Origin: M55B175 sp964635265
GTDB lineage: Bacteria; Desulfobacterota; Desulfobacteria; Desulfobacterales; Desulfosalsimonadaceae
Assembly: GCA_964635265.1 (NCBI GenBank)
Contig: CAZWNV010000018.1
Coordinates: forward strand, 1 to 27,324
Direction of reading: 5' to 3'
Length of the DNA: 27,324 nt
The translations under genes and the position numbers were made by a program. The notes below the pieces were generated by a model, which worked only from the letters and a program-made list of their open reading frames with translations, was not told the origin of the DNA and did not search any database. The first letter of the stretch is position 1, and the number at the start of each line of letters is the position of its first letter. Of the stretch, positions 1 to 8,508 are shown piece by piece.

Positions 1-556
1 GATCGGCGAATTCATCCCGGGCTTCTTCTTCCTGCCACTGCAGGGTATCAATCCATTCATCCTCCTTGACCCACATCTGGTTCAGGGTCGCTGAGTGGCT
101 GTGCGCCGTATCCTGGATATACTGCGGGACGACTCCCAGCTTATGACATATGCGGCGCATGAAAAGCATCATGTAGGCCGTGTCGATGCCGAAAGGGCAG
201 TACATGACACACCGGCGGCAGAGATTGCATTCCGTAAATGCAATCTCGCAGGCAGTCTTGATAAAATCCCCGGAGACACGTCCCTTTTTTTTCAGGATTT
301 CGCCGAGCGTCTGTTTAATTTTGCCGGCCGGGGAATAGATCGGGTTTTTGTTGTTGGAGAGATAGAAATGGCAGGCTTCACTGCAGAGGCCGCAGTGGGC
401 GCAGGCTTCCACGGCTGTCTGCAGCCGTGCCCCGCCTTCTGCGGCAAGCATCTTCTGAATCGTCTGCTCGATTTCCTCCTGGCTCAGTCGGGCAACCCCC
501 TCCTCAATGCCCTTGTCCGCAATTTCCGGCCTGGCGTTTTCCAACGGTTCGCTCAT
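1..556 (-). CDS. tmcB: HdrD-like Fe-S electron transfer subunit, TmcB-like (partial, 3' end outside window)
   Basis: Reading the minus strand from ATG 556 gives 185 residues that run off the window edge. Two ferredoxin-type cysteine clusters are visible: C52-x2-C55-x2-C58-x3-C62 (CAHCGLCSEAC) and C110-x2-C113-x2-C116-x3-C120 (CNLCRRCVMYC). These would bind two [4Fe-4S] clusters on the cytoplasmic side. This is the N-terminal half expected of HdrD/DsrK/TmcB-type proteins, whose CCG domains would lie beyond the edge. The start is supported by AAGGAG eight bases upstream, and the gene follows the cytochrome b gene by 26 bases. I infer TmcB from the tmcD and tmcC neighbours; another Hdr-like menaquinone-linked complex is possible. 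It would pass electrons between periplasmic cytochrome c3, the quinone pool and a cytoplasmic partner. Confidence 0.72.
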   Translation of the reverse strand, partial: MSEPLENARPEIADKGIEEGVARLSQEEIEQTIQKMLAAEGGARLQTAVEACAHCGLCSEACHFYLSNNKNPIYSPAGKIKQTLGEILKKKGRVSGDFIKTACEIAFTECNLCRRCVMYCPFGIDTAYMMLFMRRICHKLGVVPQYIQDTAHSHSATLNQMWVKEDEWIDTLQWQEEEARDEFAD

Positions 557-582
557 GAAGCGTGCTCCTTGTTTCCAAAAAT

Positions 583-1245
583 TTACCAGTCCTTGGCGTG
601 CCTTACCGCTCCGAACTCCGATCCCGCATATCCCCGGATAAAAGGGAAAAAAAGCATGTGGCTGAGCCGGGTAAAGGGAATCATCATCAAAACGGCCTCC
701 CCTGAAAGCATGTGGAGGATGCCCGCGGCAACATGGCCGGGAAACTGATGGTAAGCCCAGAAACCCGTGACAAAGGGCAGGGCCACCGCCGCAAGAATAA
801 TGTAGTCTGAAGGGGTGGTTAGGTAGCGGACATCCGGGAGAGAGAGTCTGCGGCAGAGAAAGAAAATACAGGCTGCGACAACCATCAGGGTCATGATATC
901 GGCTGCCTGATTCGGTATGTACCACCAGTGCACCTCCCAGGCTTCATGGATGAGCACGATATGGGCGCTGAGAAAGATCGGTACGGCAATCAGGCAGATG
1001 TGGAAGACAAAAGCCACGGCCGTCATTACCGGGTGCCTGCGCATGTTCAGACTGGCGTAAGGGATGATCCAGTGCGCGATGGAGCGCAGGGCGTAATAAA
1101 CGCTCATGTAGTTGAACACCATGGGATCTTTTCTGGCAGCCAGCCGCCCCATGGTGAGCAGGCGGTAGAGGCTGCCCAGGATAAAAACGGCGAATGCCAG
1201 CCAGACCAGGGGGCCGCTGGCGAGTTCGTAGACGGTATGCAGCAT
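583..1245 (-). CDS. tmcC: NarI-like membrane cytochrome b subunit, TmcC-like
   Basis: This 220-residue integral membrane protein has about five hydrophobic segments, near residues 11-30, 70-98, 114-134, 147-165 and 172-200. Histidines lie within or next to helices (HICLI, SAHIV, ILHML, LSHML) and could ligate b hemes as in the NarI/DsrM/TmcC family. Its length is close to that of NarI-type subunits. ATG 1245 is preceded by AAGGAGA. It sits between the Trp-rich TmcD-like gene and the HdrD-like Fe-S gene with short gaps (21 and 26 bases), so the three are almost certainly cotranscribed. The likely role is transmembrane electron transfer to or from menaquinone in the Tmc complex. Assignment to Tmc rather than another NarI/HdrD pair rests on the neighbouring tmcD. 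Confidence 0.75.
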   Translation of the reverse strand: MLHTVYELASGPLVWLAFAVFILGSLYRLLTMGRLAARKDPMVFNYMSVYYALRSIAHWIIPYASLNMRRHPVMTAVAFVFHICLIAVPIFLSAHIVLIHEAWEVHWWYIPNQAADIMTLMVVAACIFFLCRRLSLPDVRYLTTPSDYIILAAVALPFVTGFWAYHQFPGHVAAGILHMLSGEAVLMMIPFTRLSHMLFFPFIRGYAGSEFGAVRHAKDW

Positions 1246-1266
1246 GCGGATCTCCTTTTGTCCCGG

Positions 1267-2544
1267 TTATCCCAGAATTTCAGCCAGGGAAAAGACCCTG
1301 CGCACATATTTGTCCTGATCCTCATCCCCGCCGATGCCTCGCACCAACAGTTTTTCCCCGTCCGGGGAAAACACCGGATTTTCCAGGGCCTTGTAGGTTC
1401 CGCCGATCGGCCGGCCGTTCACGACGATCCGGTAGCCCCCGTTTTTTTCGGTTTTGGCTGCCACATGCCGGCTGTCCGGGGAAAACACCGGAGGCCAGGC
1501 CATGTCATAAGTTCCGTCCCAAGCCTTTCCATCAACCGCAACCCCCCATTTGCCGGCGGTTTTGCCCACGCATGCGCCGCGGCTGCCATCCGGGGAGAGC
1601 ACCGGGTCTGTTGCCAGGTCTGAAAACGTAAGCTGCCACGGTACATCATCCACAGCCAGGGTCCACCTGCCGAATTTCGGGGACACGATAGCGGCGATAC
1701 GGCTGCCGTCCGTGCTGTAAATATGATGCCAGAGCTGGAAATACCGTCCGTCCCACAGAAGCTCTCCGTCCCGGGCAAGAGTCCAGCCTCCGGATACACG
1801 GACCGGGGCCGTAACGGAGTCGTCAGCCGGGCTGAAGACAGGCTGCCAGACTGATGAAAAGCGTCTGTCCCAGGGAACATCGTTTACCACAATGGTATAA
1901 TTGCTCAGGCTTGTGCGAACTTCAGCCGCTACCCCCTGGCCGGCGGAATCAAAGGAGAGCTCCCAGATGTTCAAATAATTGCGCGACCAGGTGCGGCCGT
2001 CCACCGCCACGGTGAAACAGCCTTTCTGGAAAGCGTCAATGTCGGCCTCGTTGATGGCCTCTGTCTGCACCACAGCAGCAGCCGATGCGCCTCCCGGGCT
2101 GGCTGTCAGATGCGTCAGGTTGTAAAATCCATGCTCCCAGGGGACATCGTCTGTAACTGCAAAATAGCGCATTTCCTTTTGGGCGGCAGCGCAGATGCGG
2201 CCTCCGGGGGAATTGAATTTGCCGTCCCAGATAAATTCAAACCAGTTCTGCCAGGGGGTTCCGTCTGCCGCCACCGTCCATTCCGCCATATTCGAGACGA
2301 AGGCTGCGGCACGGCCGTCCGGAAGATAGCGCAGAAACCAGATTCTATCAAAACTGGTTTCCCAGGGCGTGCCGTTTTCACATACGGCAAAAGCATCCTC
2401 GTCCACTTTTACGATGGCGGCGACCGATTCCCCGTCCGGGCTGGCGCAGGGCTCCTCCACCCATCCAAAGGTGCTGCGCCACTCCCCTATATCCGAGATG
2501 ACGCGCTTGCCGGGGGCCCAGTCCCAGTTGTTGATCCGGTTCAT
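1267..2544 (-). CDS. tmcD: Trp-rich repeat protein, TmcD-like electron transfer complex subunit
   Basis: The start is ATG 2544, giving 425 residues, with AGGAG six bases upstream; a longer in-frame start at 2613 lacks this signal. The protein is built of about eight to nine degenerate units of roughly 45-50 residues. Each has the pattern Val-Asp/Asn-(Asp/Gly)-x-x-Trp-(x)n-Phe/Tyr-(x)n-Trp followed by a turn such as FSPDG or FSPDS, which suggests a WD40-like beta-propeller. There is no signal peptide and no membrane segment, so it is probably cytoplasmic. A tryptophan-rich protein of unknown role, TmcD, is the fourth member of the Tmc complex of sulfate reducers. The next two genes encode the cytochrome b and Fe-S subunits, which supports that identity. 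Its biochemical role is not known. Confidence 0.72.
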   Translation of the reverse strand: MNRINNWDWAPGKRVISDIGEWRSTFGWVEEPCASPDGESVAAIVKVDEDAFAVCENGTPWETSFDRIWFLRYLPDGRAAAFVSNMAEWTVAADGTPWQNWFEFIWDGKFNSPGGRICAAAQKEMRYFAVTDDVPWEHGFYNLTHLTASPGGASAAAVVQTEAINEADIDAFQKGCFTVAVDGRTWSRNYLNIWELSFDSAGQGVAAEVRTSLSNYTIVVNDVPWDRRFSSVWQPVFSPADDSVTAPVRVSGGWTLARDGELLWDGRYFQLWHHIYSTDGSRIAAIVSPKFGRWTLAVDDVPWQLTFSDLATDPVLSPDGSRGACVGKTAGKWGVAVDGKAWDGTYDMAWPPVFSPDSRHVAAKTEKNGGYRIVVNGRPIGGTYKALENPVFSPDGEKLLVRGIGGDEDQDKYVRRVFSLAEILG

Positions 2545-2648
2545 GAATGGCTCCTGTGCTGTAGGGTTGGCCTGAGTATCCGGGATTGTATATGATAACT
2601 GCGGAAATGCCAAAACTTTTTGTCTGGTTGAGGATGAACGTTTTGTTT

Positions 2649-3806
2649 TTATTCGTTTTTTTTGTAGATTCGCGCAAATCCGCGGGTCCTGTTCTCCCGG
2701 ATGTGCCCTTCCGGCCCCCGGGTAAGCAGCAACACCTCTATCCCCAGTTTTTTCGCCAGTTTTAAGCCCCGCTCCACGCCGATCACGGTCATCGCAGTGG
2801 CTGCACCGTCAAGAAGAGCATTGGAATGGGCGCCCTCGGGGCTTACAGTGGTTACCCCGAGAATCCTCTCGGAGACGGGCCGCCCGGTTTCGGGGCTGAA
2901 AATATGATAGAAGCTCCGGCCCTGGATAATGAGCGGCTGCCGGTAGTTTCCGCTGGTGGAGACCCGGATGGCGCTTCTGCTGGTGACAACCCCCCAGAGC
3001 TTTGCCATGTCCTTTGGGTGCTGAATGCCGATGCGCCAGGGGCCGCCCCGGTTTCTGCCAAAGGCAGCGATCTCGCCCCCGAGCTGTACCAGCCCGGCAT
3101 CAGCTCCCCGGCTTTTGAGCAATTGCCGGATCTGGTCCAGGATATAGCCTTTGGCGATGCCGCCGAAATCAAACCGGATTTCGGGCTTTTGCAGACGCAT
3201 CTGCGGGGTTTTGCCTGCGCGCAGGGACACGTTTTCAAAGCCTGTTTGCGACAGCGCTTTCTGCACCTGTCTATGCGAAGGGATCTGCTGGTGTTTTTCC
3301 GCCTGCTGCCAGAGTTTCTTCACCGGCAAAAAGGTCGGGTCAAATCCCCCGCCGCTCGCTTTCCAGAGCTTTTTTGCGGTTGTAAGGACCTCGTAGAGCT
3401 CAGTGGAAACCGCCCTCCATTCCGTTGCGGCCTCCTGGTTTAGCGCGGCGGTCTCCCCGCTGTCGGCGAAGGGGTTGAAGATTTTGCCCAGACGATCAAA
3501 TTCATCCCATGCATGGCTGAAAATCCGGCGGATTCGGGGCCGGGCCGTATCCGGAAGATGGACGCGGATTCGTGCCGGGATGTCAAAGTAGATCCTGCGC
3601 GAGCTTTCCCACCATTCGGGGGCAATCTGTTTGACGGCGGGGGCGTCTGCGCTTTGGGCGGAGCCGGGGGGCTCCCTGCGCGATTGCGTCTTTGGGGCGG
3701 CAGCGTCTTTTCGGTACAGATGAGCAAGCAGTATCCCTGCGCCGATCAGGAACAGAGCTGCGGCCACGGCAGCGGGTTTGATCCATGTTCCGGTTTTGCC
3801 GGCCAT
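2649..3806 (-). CDS. apbE: FAD:protein FMN transferase (ApbE family), membrane-anchored
   Basis: The 385-residue protein has one N-terminal hydrophobic segment (about 10-30) followed by a Pro/Ala/Gln-rich linker. There is no lipobox Cys, so it is anchored by a helix rather than a lipid. ApbE-family motifs are present: DFGGIAKGYILD (213-224), STSGNY (283-288), HIFSPETGRPV (301-311) and LLDGAATAMTVIG (331-343). Known family members use FAD and Mg2+ to attach FMN covalently to a Thr or Ser of exported or membrane redox proteins. It lies upstream of tmcD on the same strand with a gap of about 100 bases. No obvious flavinylation target (FMN-binding or NqrB/RnfG-like protein) is visible in the window, so its substrate is unknown. 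Confidence 0.88.
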   Translation of the reverse strand: MAGKTGTWIKPAAVAAALFLIGAGILLAHLYRKDAAAPKTQSRREPPGSAQSADAPAVKQIAPEWWESSRRIYFDIPARIRVHLPDTARPRIRRIFSHAWDEFDRLGKIFNPFADSGETAALNQEAATEWRAVSTELYEVLTTAKKLWKASGGGFDPTFLPVKKLWQQAEKHQQIPSHRQVQKALSQTGFENVSLRAGKTPQMRLQKPEIRFDFGGIAKGYILDQIRQLLKSRGADAGLVQLGGEIAAFGRNRGGPWRIGIQHPKDMAKLWGVVTSRSAIRVSTSGNYRQPLIIQGRSFYHIFSPETGRPVSERILGVTTVSPEGAHSNALLDGAATAMTVIGVERGLKLAKKLGIEVLLLTRGPEGHIRENRTRGFARIYKKNE

Positions 3807-3973
3807 AGAATATCTCAGCGTTCGTACAGGGCGTGTAGGATAACGAGAGGCAGCAACCGCAGGGTCGCCGCGCCCCGAATCTTTTGCGGATTCGTTCCAG
3901 ATCCATACGCTATATCGGGCCCGGGGTCAAGGGCTGCAATCCGGACGTTGCCTGACCGGCGGGGCTATTTCGC

Positions 3974-4003
3974 TTGACAAGGGCTTTTGCGGGGAACTAT
4001 GGT
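3974..4003 (+). promoter_or_regulatory. Candidate sigma70 promoter for mobB operon
   Basis: TTGACA at 3974-3979 and TATGGT at 3998-4003 are separated by 18 bases. They lie about 80 bases upstream of mobB in the 275-base divergent gap between apbE and mobB. The -35 is a perfect consensus; the -10 matches four of six positions. Confidence 0.5.
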
Positions 4004-4081
4004 GCTTTCTGAAAAGCTCGGGATGCCGGGCATCGGGCATTTGTTTCGGGAAAATCCGTAAAGAAAGGGACGGAAGCCGGG

Positions 4082-4585
4082 TTGGAACATCTGATAGCGG
4101 TTATTGGATACTCGGATTCGGGCAAAACCACGCTGGTGACGGCTCTTGTGGCGGAGTTCAAGAGACGGGGCTACCGGGTCGGCACCATCAAGCACACCTG
4201 CCACACCCCTTCGTTTGATAAACCCGGCAAGGATTCCTGGCGGCATTTTGATGCGGGGGCGGATACGGCAATGATTTCTTCCGATGCGGTTCTGGCCATG
4301 GTAAAACGCCGGACGGCGTCCGGGGAGGCAGGCTGCGGCGTCCACGGCCTGGGGCGGTACTTCGAGGACGTGGATCTGGTGATTGCGGAGGGCTTTAAAT
4401 CTGCTGATTGCCCGAAAATCGAGGTTTGTCGCACGGGAGATTCACAACCGCCTTTAAGCAGTCGTTTCCCGGGGGTGATTGCCCTCGTGTCTTCGGAAGA
4501 CAGAGCTTCTTCAGTGCCGCGCTTTGACTGGAACGGTATCCCTGAGCTTGTTGCCATGCTGGAAAAAGAGGTGTTGGGCGGGTAA
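4082..4585 (+). CDS. mobB: Molybdopterin-guanine dinucleotide biosynthesis protein B (MobB)
   Basis: This 167-residue P-loop protein has Walker A GYSDSGKTT at residues 9-17, followed by the conserved GTIKHTCHTPSFD segment and the DLVIAEGFK element typical of MobB. The family binds GTP and assists MobA in converting molybdopterin to the guanine dinucleotide cofactor used by formate dehydrogenases and similar enzymes in anaerobes. The proposed start is a TTG at 4082 (GGAAG upstream); no in-frame ATG lies closer to the P-loop. Its stop codon overlaps the next ATG (TAATG at 4583-4587), so the downstream HD-domain gene is translationally coupled. Confidence 0.88.
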   Translation: MEHLIAVIGYSDSGKTTLVTALVAEFKRRGYRVGTIKHTCHTPSFDKPGKDSWRHFDAGADTAMISSDAVLAMVKRRTASGEAGCGVHGLGRYFEDVDLVIAEGFKSADCPKIEVCRTGDSQPPLSSRFPGVIALVSSEDRASSVPRFDWNGIPELVAMLEKEVLGG

Positions 4586-5379
4586 TGTCTGAGGCGTTTT
4601 GGCAAGAGCTGCAGCAGCGGTTTTCGAATTATGTTGCAGGCTATTATTCCCACAATGAAGAAGAGAATCAGGCGATTTCCCTCAAGCGCGACCATACGCA
4701 GCGGGTCTGTGCCAATGCACGCATGCTTTCCGCCAGGCTGCAGGTTTCCGGGCCGGATGCCAGGCTTGCGCAGATCATGGCCCTGTTTCATGATATCGGC
4801 CGCTTTAAGCAATATAAAGAGTACAAAACATTTAAGGACGCCGACTCAGAAAATCATGCCCGCCTGAGTGTTTCCGAGATCAAGCGCCACGACCTGCTGC
4901 GGGGTCTGCCCGATGCAGACGCCGCCCTCGTCTTGACGGCCATTTTCCACCATAATGTCTATGCACTTCCCGCCGGACTCGACAGCCGGGAACGGTTTTT
5001 CCTGAAGCTGCTTCGGGATGCGGACAAGCTTGACATTTGGAAGGTGTTTATCGAATACTGTGAAAATCGGGCCGAGGGCGCTACAGACAGTGTTTCATTG
5101 GGGCTGCCGGATGCTGAGGGCTGTTCCAGGGCGGTACTGGACTGCCTTCGCAGCGGACGCCTTGTCCGTATGCAGGATCTTGCAGGCTTGAATGATTTCA
5201 AGCTCCTGCAGGCCGGGTGGGTTTATGACCTCAATTTTGCCCCCACTGTGGAGGCCATGCTGAACAGAGGCTACCTGGAGCGCCTTCAGGCTCTTCTTCC
5301 AAGGACCCCGGAGATGGAGGATATATTTGCGCGTTTATTTCACTATGCCCGAGGATTGCTGCAAAAGGCCGGCTGTTAG
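4585..5379 (+). CDS. HD-domain metal-dependent phosphohydrolase
   Basis: This 264-residue soluble protein has an HD-superfamily arrangement: His37 in RDHTQR, the signature LFHDIGRF with His69-Asp70, AIFHHN (His122-His123) and RDADKLD (Asp145). All metal-ligand positions are present, so it should be active. HD proteins hydrolyse nucleotides, cyclic dinucleotides or other phosphate esters. Nothing here identifies the substrate, and there is no GYP loop of the HD-GYP type. The start overlaps the mobB stop by one base. Confidence 0.8.
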   Translation: MSEAFWQELQQRFSNYVAGYYSHNEEENQAISLKRDHTQRVCANARMLSARLQVSGPDARLAQIMALFHDIGRFKQYKEYKTFKDADSENHARLSVSEIKRHDLLRGLPDADAALVLTAIFHHNVYALPAGLDSRERFFLKLLRDADKLDIWKVFIEYCENRAEGATDSVSLGLPDAEGCSRAVLDCLRSGRLVRMQDLAGLNDFKLLQAGWVYDLNFAPTVEAMLNRGYLERLQALLPRTPEMEDIFARLFHYARGLLQKAGC

Positions 5380-5451
5380 GTGCGGCGCTTGCCGGAGAAA
5401 ACCGCACGGCAGGCAGGCGGCAATTCTGCTCGGCAGCCGGGGGAGGCCGTC

Positions 5452-6321
5452 ATGAAAAAATTGCTGATACCCGCAGTGCTCTTGCCCGTCTTGTTTCTCT
5501 GGCTGCCTGCTGCGGGCAGCCAGGCCGTCCTGATGGTCTGCACGCCGGATAATGCGCCCGCCGGGAGCCGGTCCTGGATTGACTGGACCGGTTTGACCAT
5601 CTCTGCGACAGGCAGAGGGGAGGGACAGAGCCTGCGCCAGCGTCGGTATGATCCGTATAAGGCGATGGCCAGGGCCCGTCAGCGGGCCTACCGGCTGCTC
5701 CTGCGAACCGCAAAATCGGTGCAGCTGACAGCCAGCAAAAGCGTGGGGGCTTTTCTGCAAACCGATGACAGGCAGCTGGCACAGTTGGAAAACCTGGTGC
5801 ACAAGGCGGAGGTGACCAAGAGAGAGTTTTTCTCGACCGGTCCGGTCGAGCTCACCCTGGAGCTTTCCATGACCGGTGCATTCGCCTCTCTGGCACTGCC
5901 GGATACGGTAACCCGGCTTGAAGCCATTGAGCCATCGCAGTCTCCGGCAAGCACGGACGGCTCCGCCTATACGGGCCTGGTGGTGGACGCACGCGGGCTG
6001 TCCGTATCGCCGGCCATGTGCTTTCAACTCCTGGATGAAGGGGGTGAAGAGGTTTACGGACCCGCTTATTCCAGCCGGGAGCATGTGGTGGATGCCGGGA
6101 TGTGCCGGTATGTGGCGGGCATCTCCAGTGCCGAGGGGCATCCCCGGATAGGGGAGAATCCCTTGATGGTAAAAGGCATTCGCCTTCGCCGGCCGGGGGG
6201 TTCGGATATCATTATCAGCGACACAGATGCCTCAAAGCTGCGGGGTGCGGTGGAGCACCTGGCATTTTTGCGCCGCTGCCGCGTAATTGTGGTGATGGAT
6301 GCAGAGGGGCAGAAGGAATAA
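5452..6321 (+). CDS. Secreted protein of unknown function, LPP20/FlgT-like N-terminal region
   Basis: I place the start at ATG 5452, which follows GGGGAGG by five bases and opens with a typical signal peptide (MKKLLIPAVLLP through AAGSQA, about 25 residues). A longer in-frame start at 5380 would bury this signal. The mature protein is about 265 residues. Residues about 62-95, containing the YDPYKAMARARQRAYR stretch, resemble the helical segment of LPP20/FlgT-like envelope proteins. The C-terminal half (TGLVVDARGL onward) is beta-rich, with a short YGP element and no catalytic motif I recognise. It is probably periplasmic and may belong to the mobB unit, but no link in function is evident. Confidence 0.68.
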   Translation: MKKLLIPAVLLPVLFLWLPAAGSQAVLMVCTPDNAPAGSRSWIDWTGLTISATGRGEGQSLRQRRYDPYKAMARARQRAYRLLLRTAKSVQLTASKSVGAFLQTDDRQLAQLENLVHKAEVTKREFFSTGPVELTLELSMTGAFASLALPDTVTRLEAIEPSQSPASTDGSAYTGLVVDARGLSVSPAMCFQLLDEGGEEVYGPAYSSREHVVDAGMCRYVAGISSAEGHPRIGENPLMVKGIRLRRPGGSDIIISDTDASKLRGAVEHLAFLRRCRVIVVMDAEGQKE

Positions 6322-6351
6322 GCCGCCGGAGGCATCTGCTCCGGCGGCTTA
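6319..6351. terminator. Hairpin between convergent genes
   Basis: A perfect 12-bp stem (left 6319-6330, right 6340-6351; core AGCCGCCGGA/TCCGGCGGCT) with a 9-base loop begins at the stop of the secreted-protein gene and lies 50 bases beyond the metK stop on the other strand. There is no long T-run, so it may be a weak bidirectional terminator or an RNA 3'-end stabiliser. Confidence 0.6.
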
Positions 6352-6401
6352 TCATCCGCCGCGAAGGGCTTTTTGTTCGCCGCCTGCGGTTTCAGGGGGA
6401 C

Positions 6402-7571
6402 TTAGAGTCCTGCTTTTTCCCGGATTTCTTCCTTCTTGTTGGTCTTTTCCCAGGAAAAGTCCGGATCGTTTCTGCCGAAATGGCCATATGCCGCCGTTTT
6501 TCTGTATATCGGGCGGAGCAGGTCCAGGTATTCGATAATGGCCCCCGGCCGCAGGTCAAAGACTTCATTAACGATTTGCGCGGCTTTTTCCTCCGCAATT
6601 CTGCCCGTATTCAAAAAGTCGATCATCACCGAAACCGGCTCCGCGACGCCGATGGCGTAGGCTATCTGTACTTCGCATTTTCTGGCCAGTCCTGCGGCAA
6701 CAATGTTTTTGGCCACGTGGCGCGCCATGTAGGAAGCGCTCCGATCCACCTTTGTGGGGTCCTTCCCGGAAAAGCATCCGCCGCCGTGGCTTCCCTGGCC
6801 TCCATAGGTGTCAACGATGATCTTGCGGCCTGTCACCCCGCAGTCGCCCATGGGGCCGCCCACCTCGAATCGGCCTGTCGGGTTGATGAAGTAGCGGGTA
6901 TCGCCGTCAATCATCTCCCTCGGGATAATTTTTTTGATCACGGACTCGATTACCGCTTCTTTCACGTCATCGTAGCTGACGTCGCCTTTGTGCTGGGTGG
7001 AGACAACCACGGTATCCACCCGTTTGGGCTCGCAGCCATCGTATTCCACGGTTACCTGGGACTTGCCGTCCGGCCGCAGAAAATCAATGGAGCCGTTTTT
7101 CCGGACCTCGGCCAGTCGTTTGGTGAGCTTATGCGCATACATGATGGGTGTTGGCATAAGTTCCGGGGTCTCATCGCAGGCAAAGCCGAACATGAGTCCC
7201 TGGTCGCCCGCTCCCTGCTCTTTGTAGAGGCCTTCGCCGGGATTGACGCCCTGGGCAATGTCCGGTGACTGCTGGTCGATGCTGGTGATAACCCCGCACG
7301 TCTGCCAGTCGAAGCCCATGCGGGAGGAGCTGTATCCAATGTCGCGGATGGTTTCCCGTACAACCTGCGGGAAATCCACGTAACAGCTGGTGGTAATTTC
7401 GCCTGCGATAAATGCCAGTCCTGTGGTGACCAGTGTCTCGCAGGCTACGCGGCATTTTTTGTCCTGGCTGATGATAGCGTCCAGAATCGAGTCGGATACG
7501 GCATCCGCCACCTTGTCCGGATGTCCTTCCGTGACGGATTCAGATGTGAATAATACACGATTTTCATTCAT
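6402..7571 (-). CDS. metK: S-adenosylmethionine synthetase
   Basis: This 389-residue protein starts at ATG 7571 with GGAG upstream. Both MetK signature motifs are present: GAGDQG and GGGCFSGKDPTKVDRS. The N-terminal SESVTEGHPDK motif and the length match bacterial MetK. It makes S-adenosylmethionine from ATP and methionine in the cytosol. It is the third gene of a minus-strand unit after the DUF1015 gene and panC, 52 bases after panC. A sarcosine/dimethylglycine methyltransferase lies in the divergent unit, so SAM supply and a major SAM consumer are neighbours. I found no SAM-riboswitch-like structure in its short leader. Confidence 0.97.
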   Translation of the reverse strand: MNENRVLFTSESVTEGHPDKVADAVSDSILDAIISQDKKCRVACETLVTTGLAFIAGEITTSCYVDFPQVVRETIRDIGYSSSRMGFDWQTCGVITSIDQQSPDIAQGVNPGEGLYKEQGAGDQGLMFGFACDETPELMPTPIMYAHKLTKRLAEVRKNGSIDFLRPDGKSQVTVEYDGCEPKRVDTVVVSTQHKGDVSYDDVKEAVIESVIKKIIPREMIDGDTRYFINPTGRFEVGGPMGDCGVTGRKIIVDTYGGQGSHGGGCFSGKDPTKVDRSASYMARHVAKNIVAAGLARKCEVQIAYAIGVAEPVSVMIDFLNTGRIAEEKAAQIVNEVFDLRPGAIIEYLDLLRPIYRKTAAYGHFGRNDPDFSWEKTNKKEEIREKAGL

Positions 7572-7623
7572 AGGCGTCTCCTTTGTTTTTGGTCGTCCTG
7601 TTCCATGCGGGTGGATGCCCCCC

Positions 7624-8508
7624 CTATGGTTTGGCAAAACCCGGATACCGCTTTCCGCAAAGCGCAGGGTCGAGCAGAGTATGGTCGATCAGGCGCACCT
7701 CGCCGATTCTTACGGCGAGAGCCAGAAGCGCCGGCTGCTCCAGGCGATCGATCTCGACCAGAGTTTGCGGATCATTGATTGTAATGTAGTCAATAGCGGC
7801 CTCCGGGTGTTTTGAAATAACTGCTTCCGCGGCTGCGATAATCTGTTCCGTGCGGGTTTCGCCTTGTTCTACGAGATCCCGGGCCGCCTGAAGCGACTGG
7901 TACAGGCTCAGGGCGGCCTGCCGCTCAGCCGGGGCAAGCCGGGCGTTTCGCGAACTCATGGCAAGCCCGTCAGATTCCCGGACGGTCGGCACCGCGTGAA
8001 TTTCGATCCCGAAATTCAAGTCCCGGACCATCTGGCGGATAATGGCAAGCTGTTGAAAATCCTTCTCGCCAAAAACCGCTATATCCGGAGAGATAATGTG
8101 AAACAGCTTTGCAACGACGGTAAGCACCCCCCGGAAATGGCCGGGCCGGCTTAGCCCGCAAAGGTGCTGCGGCAGATGTTCCTGGTCTATGAAAGTTTGA
8201 AACCCCTCCGGATACATTTGTTCTGCGTCCGGCAGAAAAACCGCATCCACACCTTCTTCTTCGGCCCGTACCAGATCTTGTTCGGTGTTGCGGGGATACT
8301 CGGCGAAGTCTTCGTTGGGGCCGAACTGCGTGGGATTGACAAAAAGGCTGACAACAAGGTCTTCCGCAAGGCTCCGTCCCTTACGCATGAGTTCCAGATG
8401 CCCTTCGTGAAAAAACCCCATGGTCGGCACCAGTGCGATGGAGCAGCCTTTCGCCCGAAGTCTCCGCGAACGTCCGGCAGCTTCTTTTATGGTCCGGATA
8501 ACTTCGAT
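7624..8508 (-). CDS. panC: Pantothenate synthetase, apparent AUC start codon
   Basis: The HIGH-like motif PTMGFFHEGH, then LFVNPTQFGPNED, FGEKDFQQL and SSRN, identify an ATP-dependent pantoate-beta-alanine ligase of the nucleotidyltransferase superfamily. The first in-frame ATG/GTG/TTG is GTG 8430, directly before PTMG. Starting there would remove about 26 residues that form the first strand and helix of the fold. Upstream the frame reads (M)EVIRTIKEAAGRSRR..., the usual PanC N-terminus. That frame is preceded by GGAGG (8518-8514) with a 5-base spacer to an ATC codon at 8508-8506. With ATC as the start the protein has 294 residues and the PTMG Pro is at 28, as in the family. The SD abuts the DUF1015 stop (8521-8519), so re-initiation is plausible. 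A sequencing error is the alternative. Confidence 0.9.
   Translation of the reverse strand: MEVIRTIKEAAGRSRRLRAKGCSIALVPTMGFFHEGHLELMRKGRSLAEDLVVSLFVNPTQFGPNEDFAEYPRNTEQDLVRAEEEGVDAVFLPDAEQMYPEGFQTFIDQEHLPQHLCGLSRPGHFRGVLTVVAKLFHIISPDIAVFGEKDFQQLAIIRQMVRDLNFGIEIHAVPTVRESDGLAMSSRNARLAPAERQAALSLYQSLQAARDLVEQGETRTEQIIAAAEAVISKHPEAAIDYITINDPQTLVEIDRLEQPALLALAVRIGEVRLIDHTLLDPALCGKRYPGFAKP

Noticed and set aside
95..748. Plus-strand ORF of 217 codons near the window start
   Set aside because: It lies opposite the Fe-S protein and cytochrome b genes, whose cysteine motifs and helices are clear; its own product shows no recognisable domain.
6770..6790. Cys in the MetK GGGCFSGKD motif as an unusual active-site change
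   Set aside because: Ala, Ser and Cys are all tolerated at this position in the family signature.
6102..7268. Long plus-strand ORF of 388 codons
   Set aside because: Antisense to metK, which is unmistakable. Long antisense ORFs are expected in GC-rich genes.
7572..7623. SAM riboswitch before metK
   Set aside because: The gap to panC is only 52 bases, with no K-turn or pseudoknot pattern.
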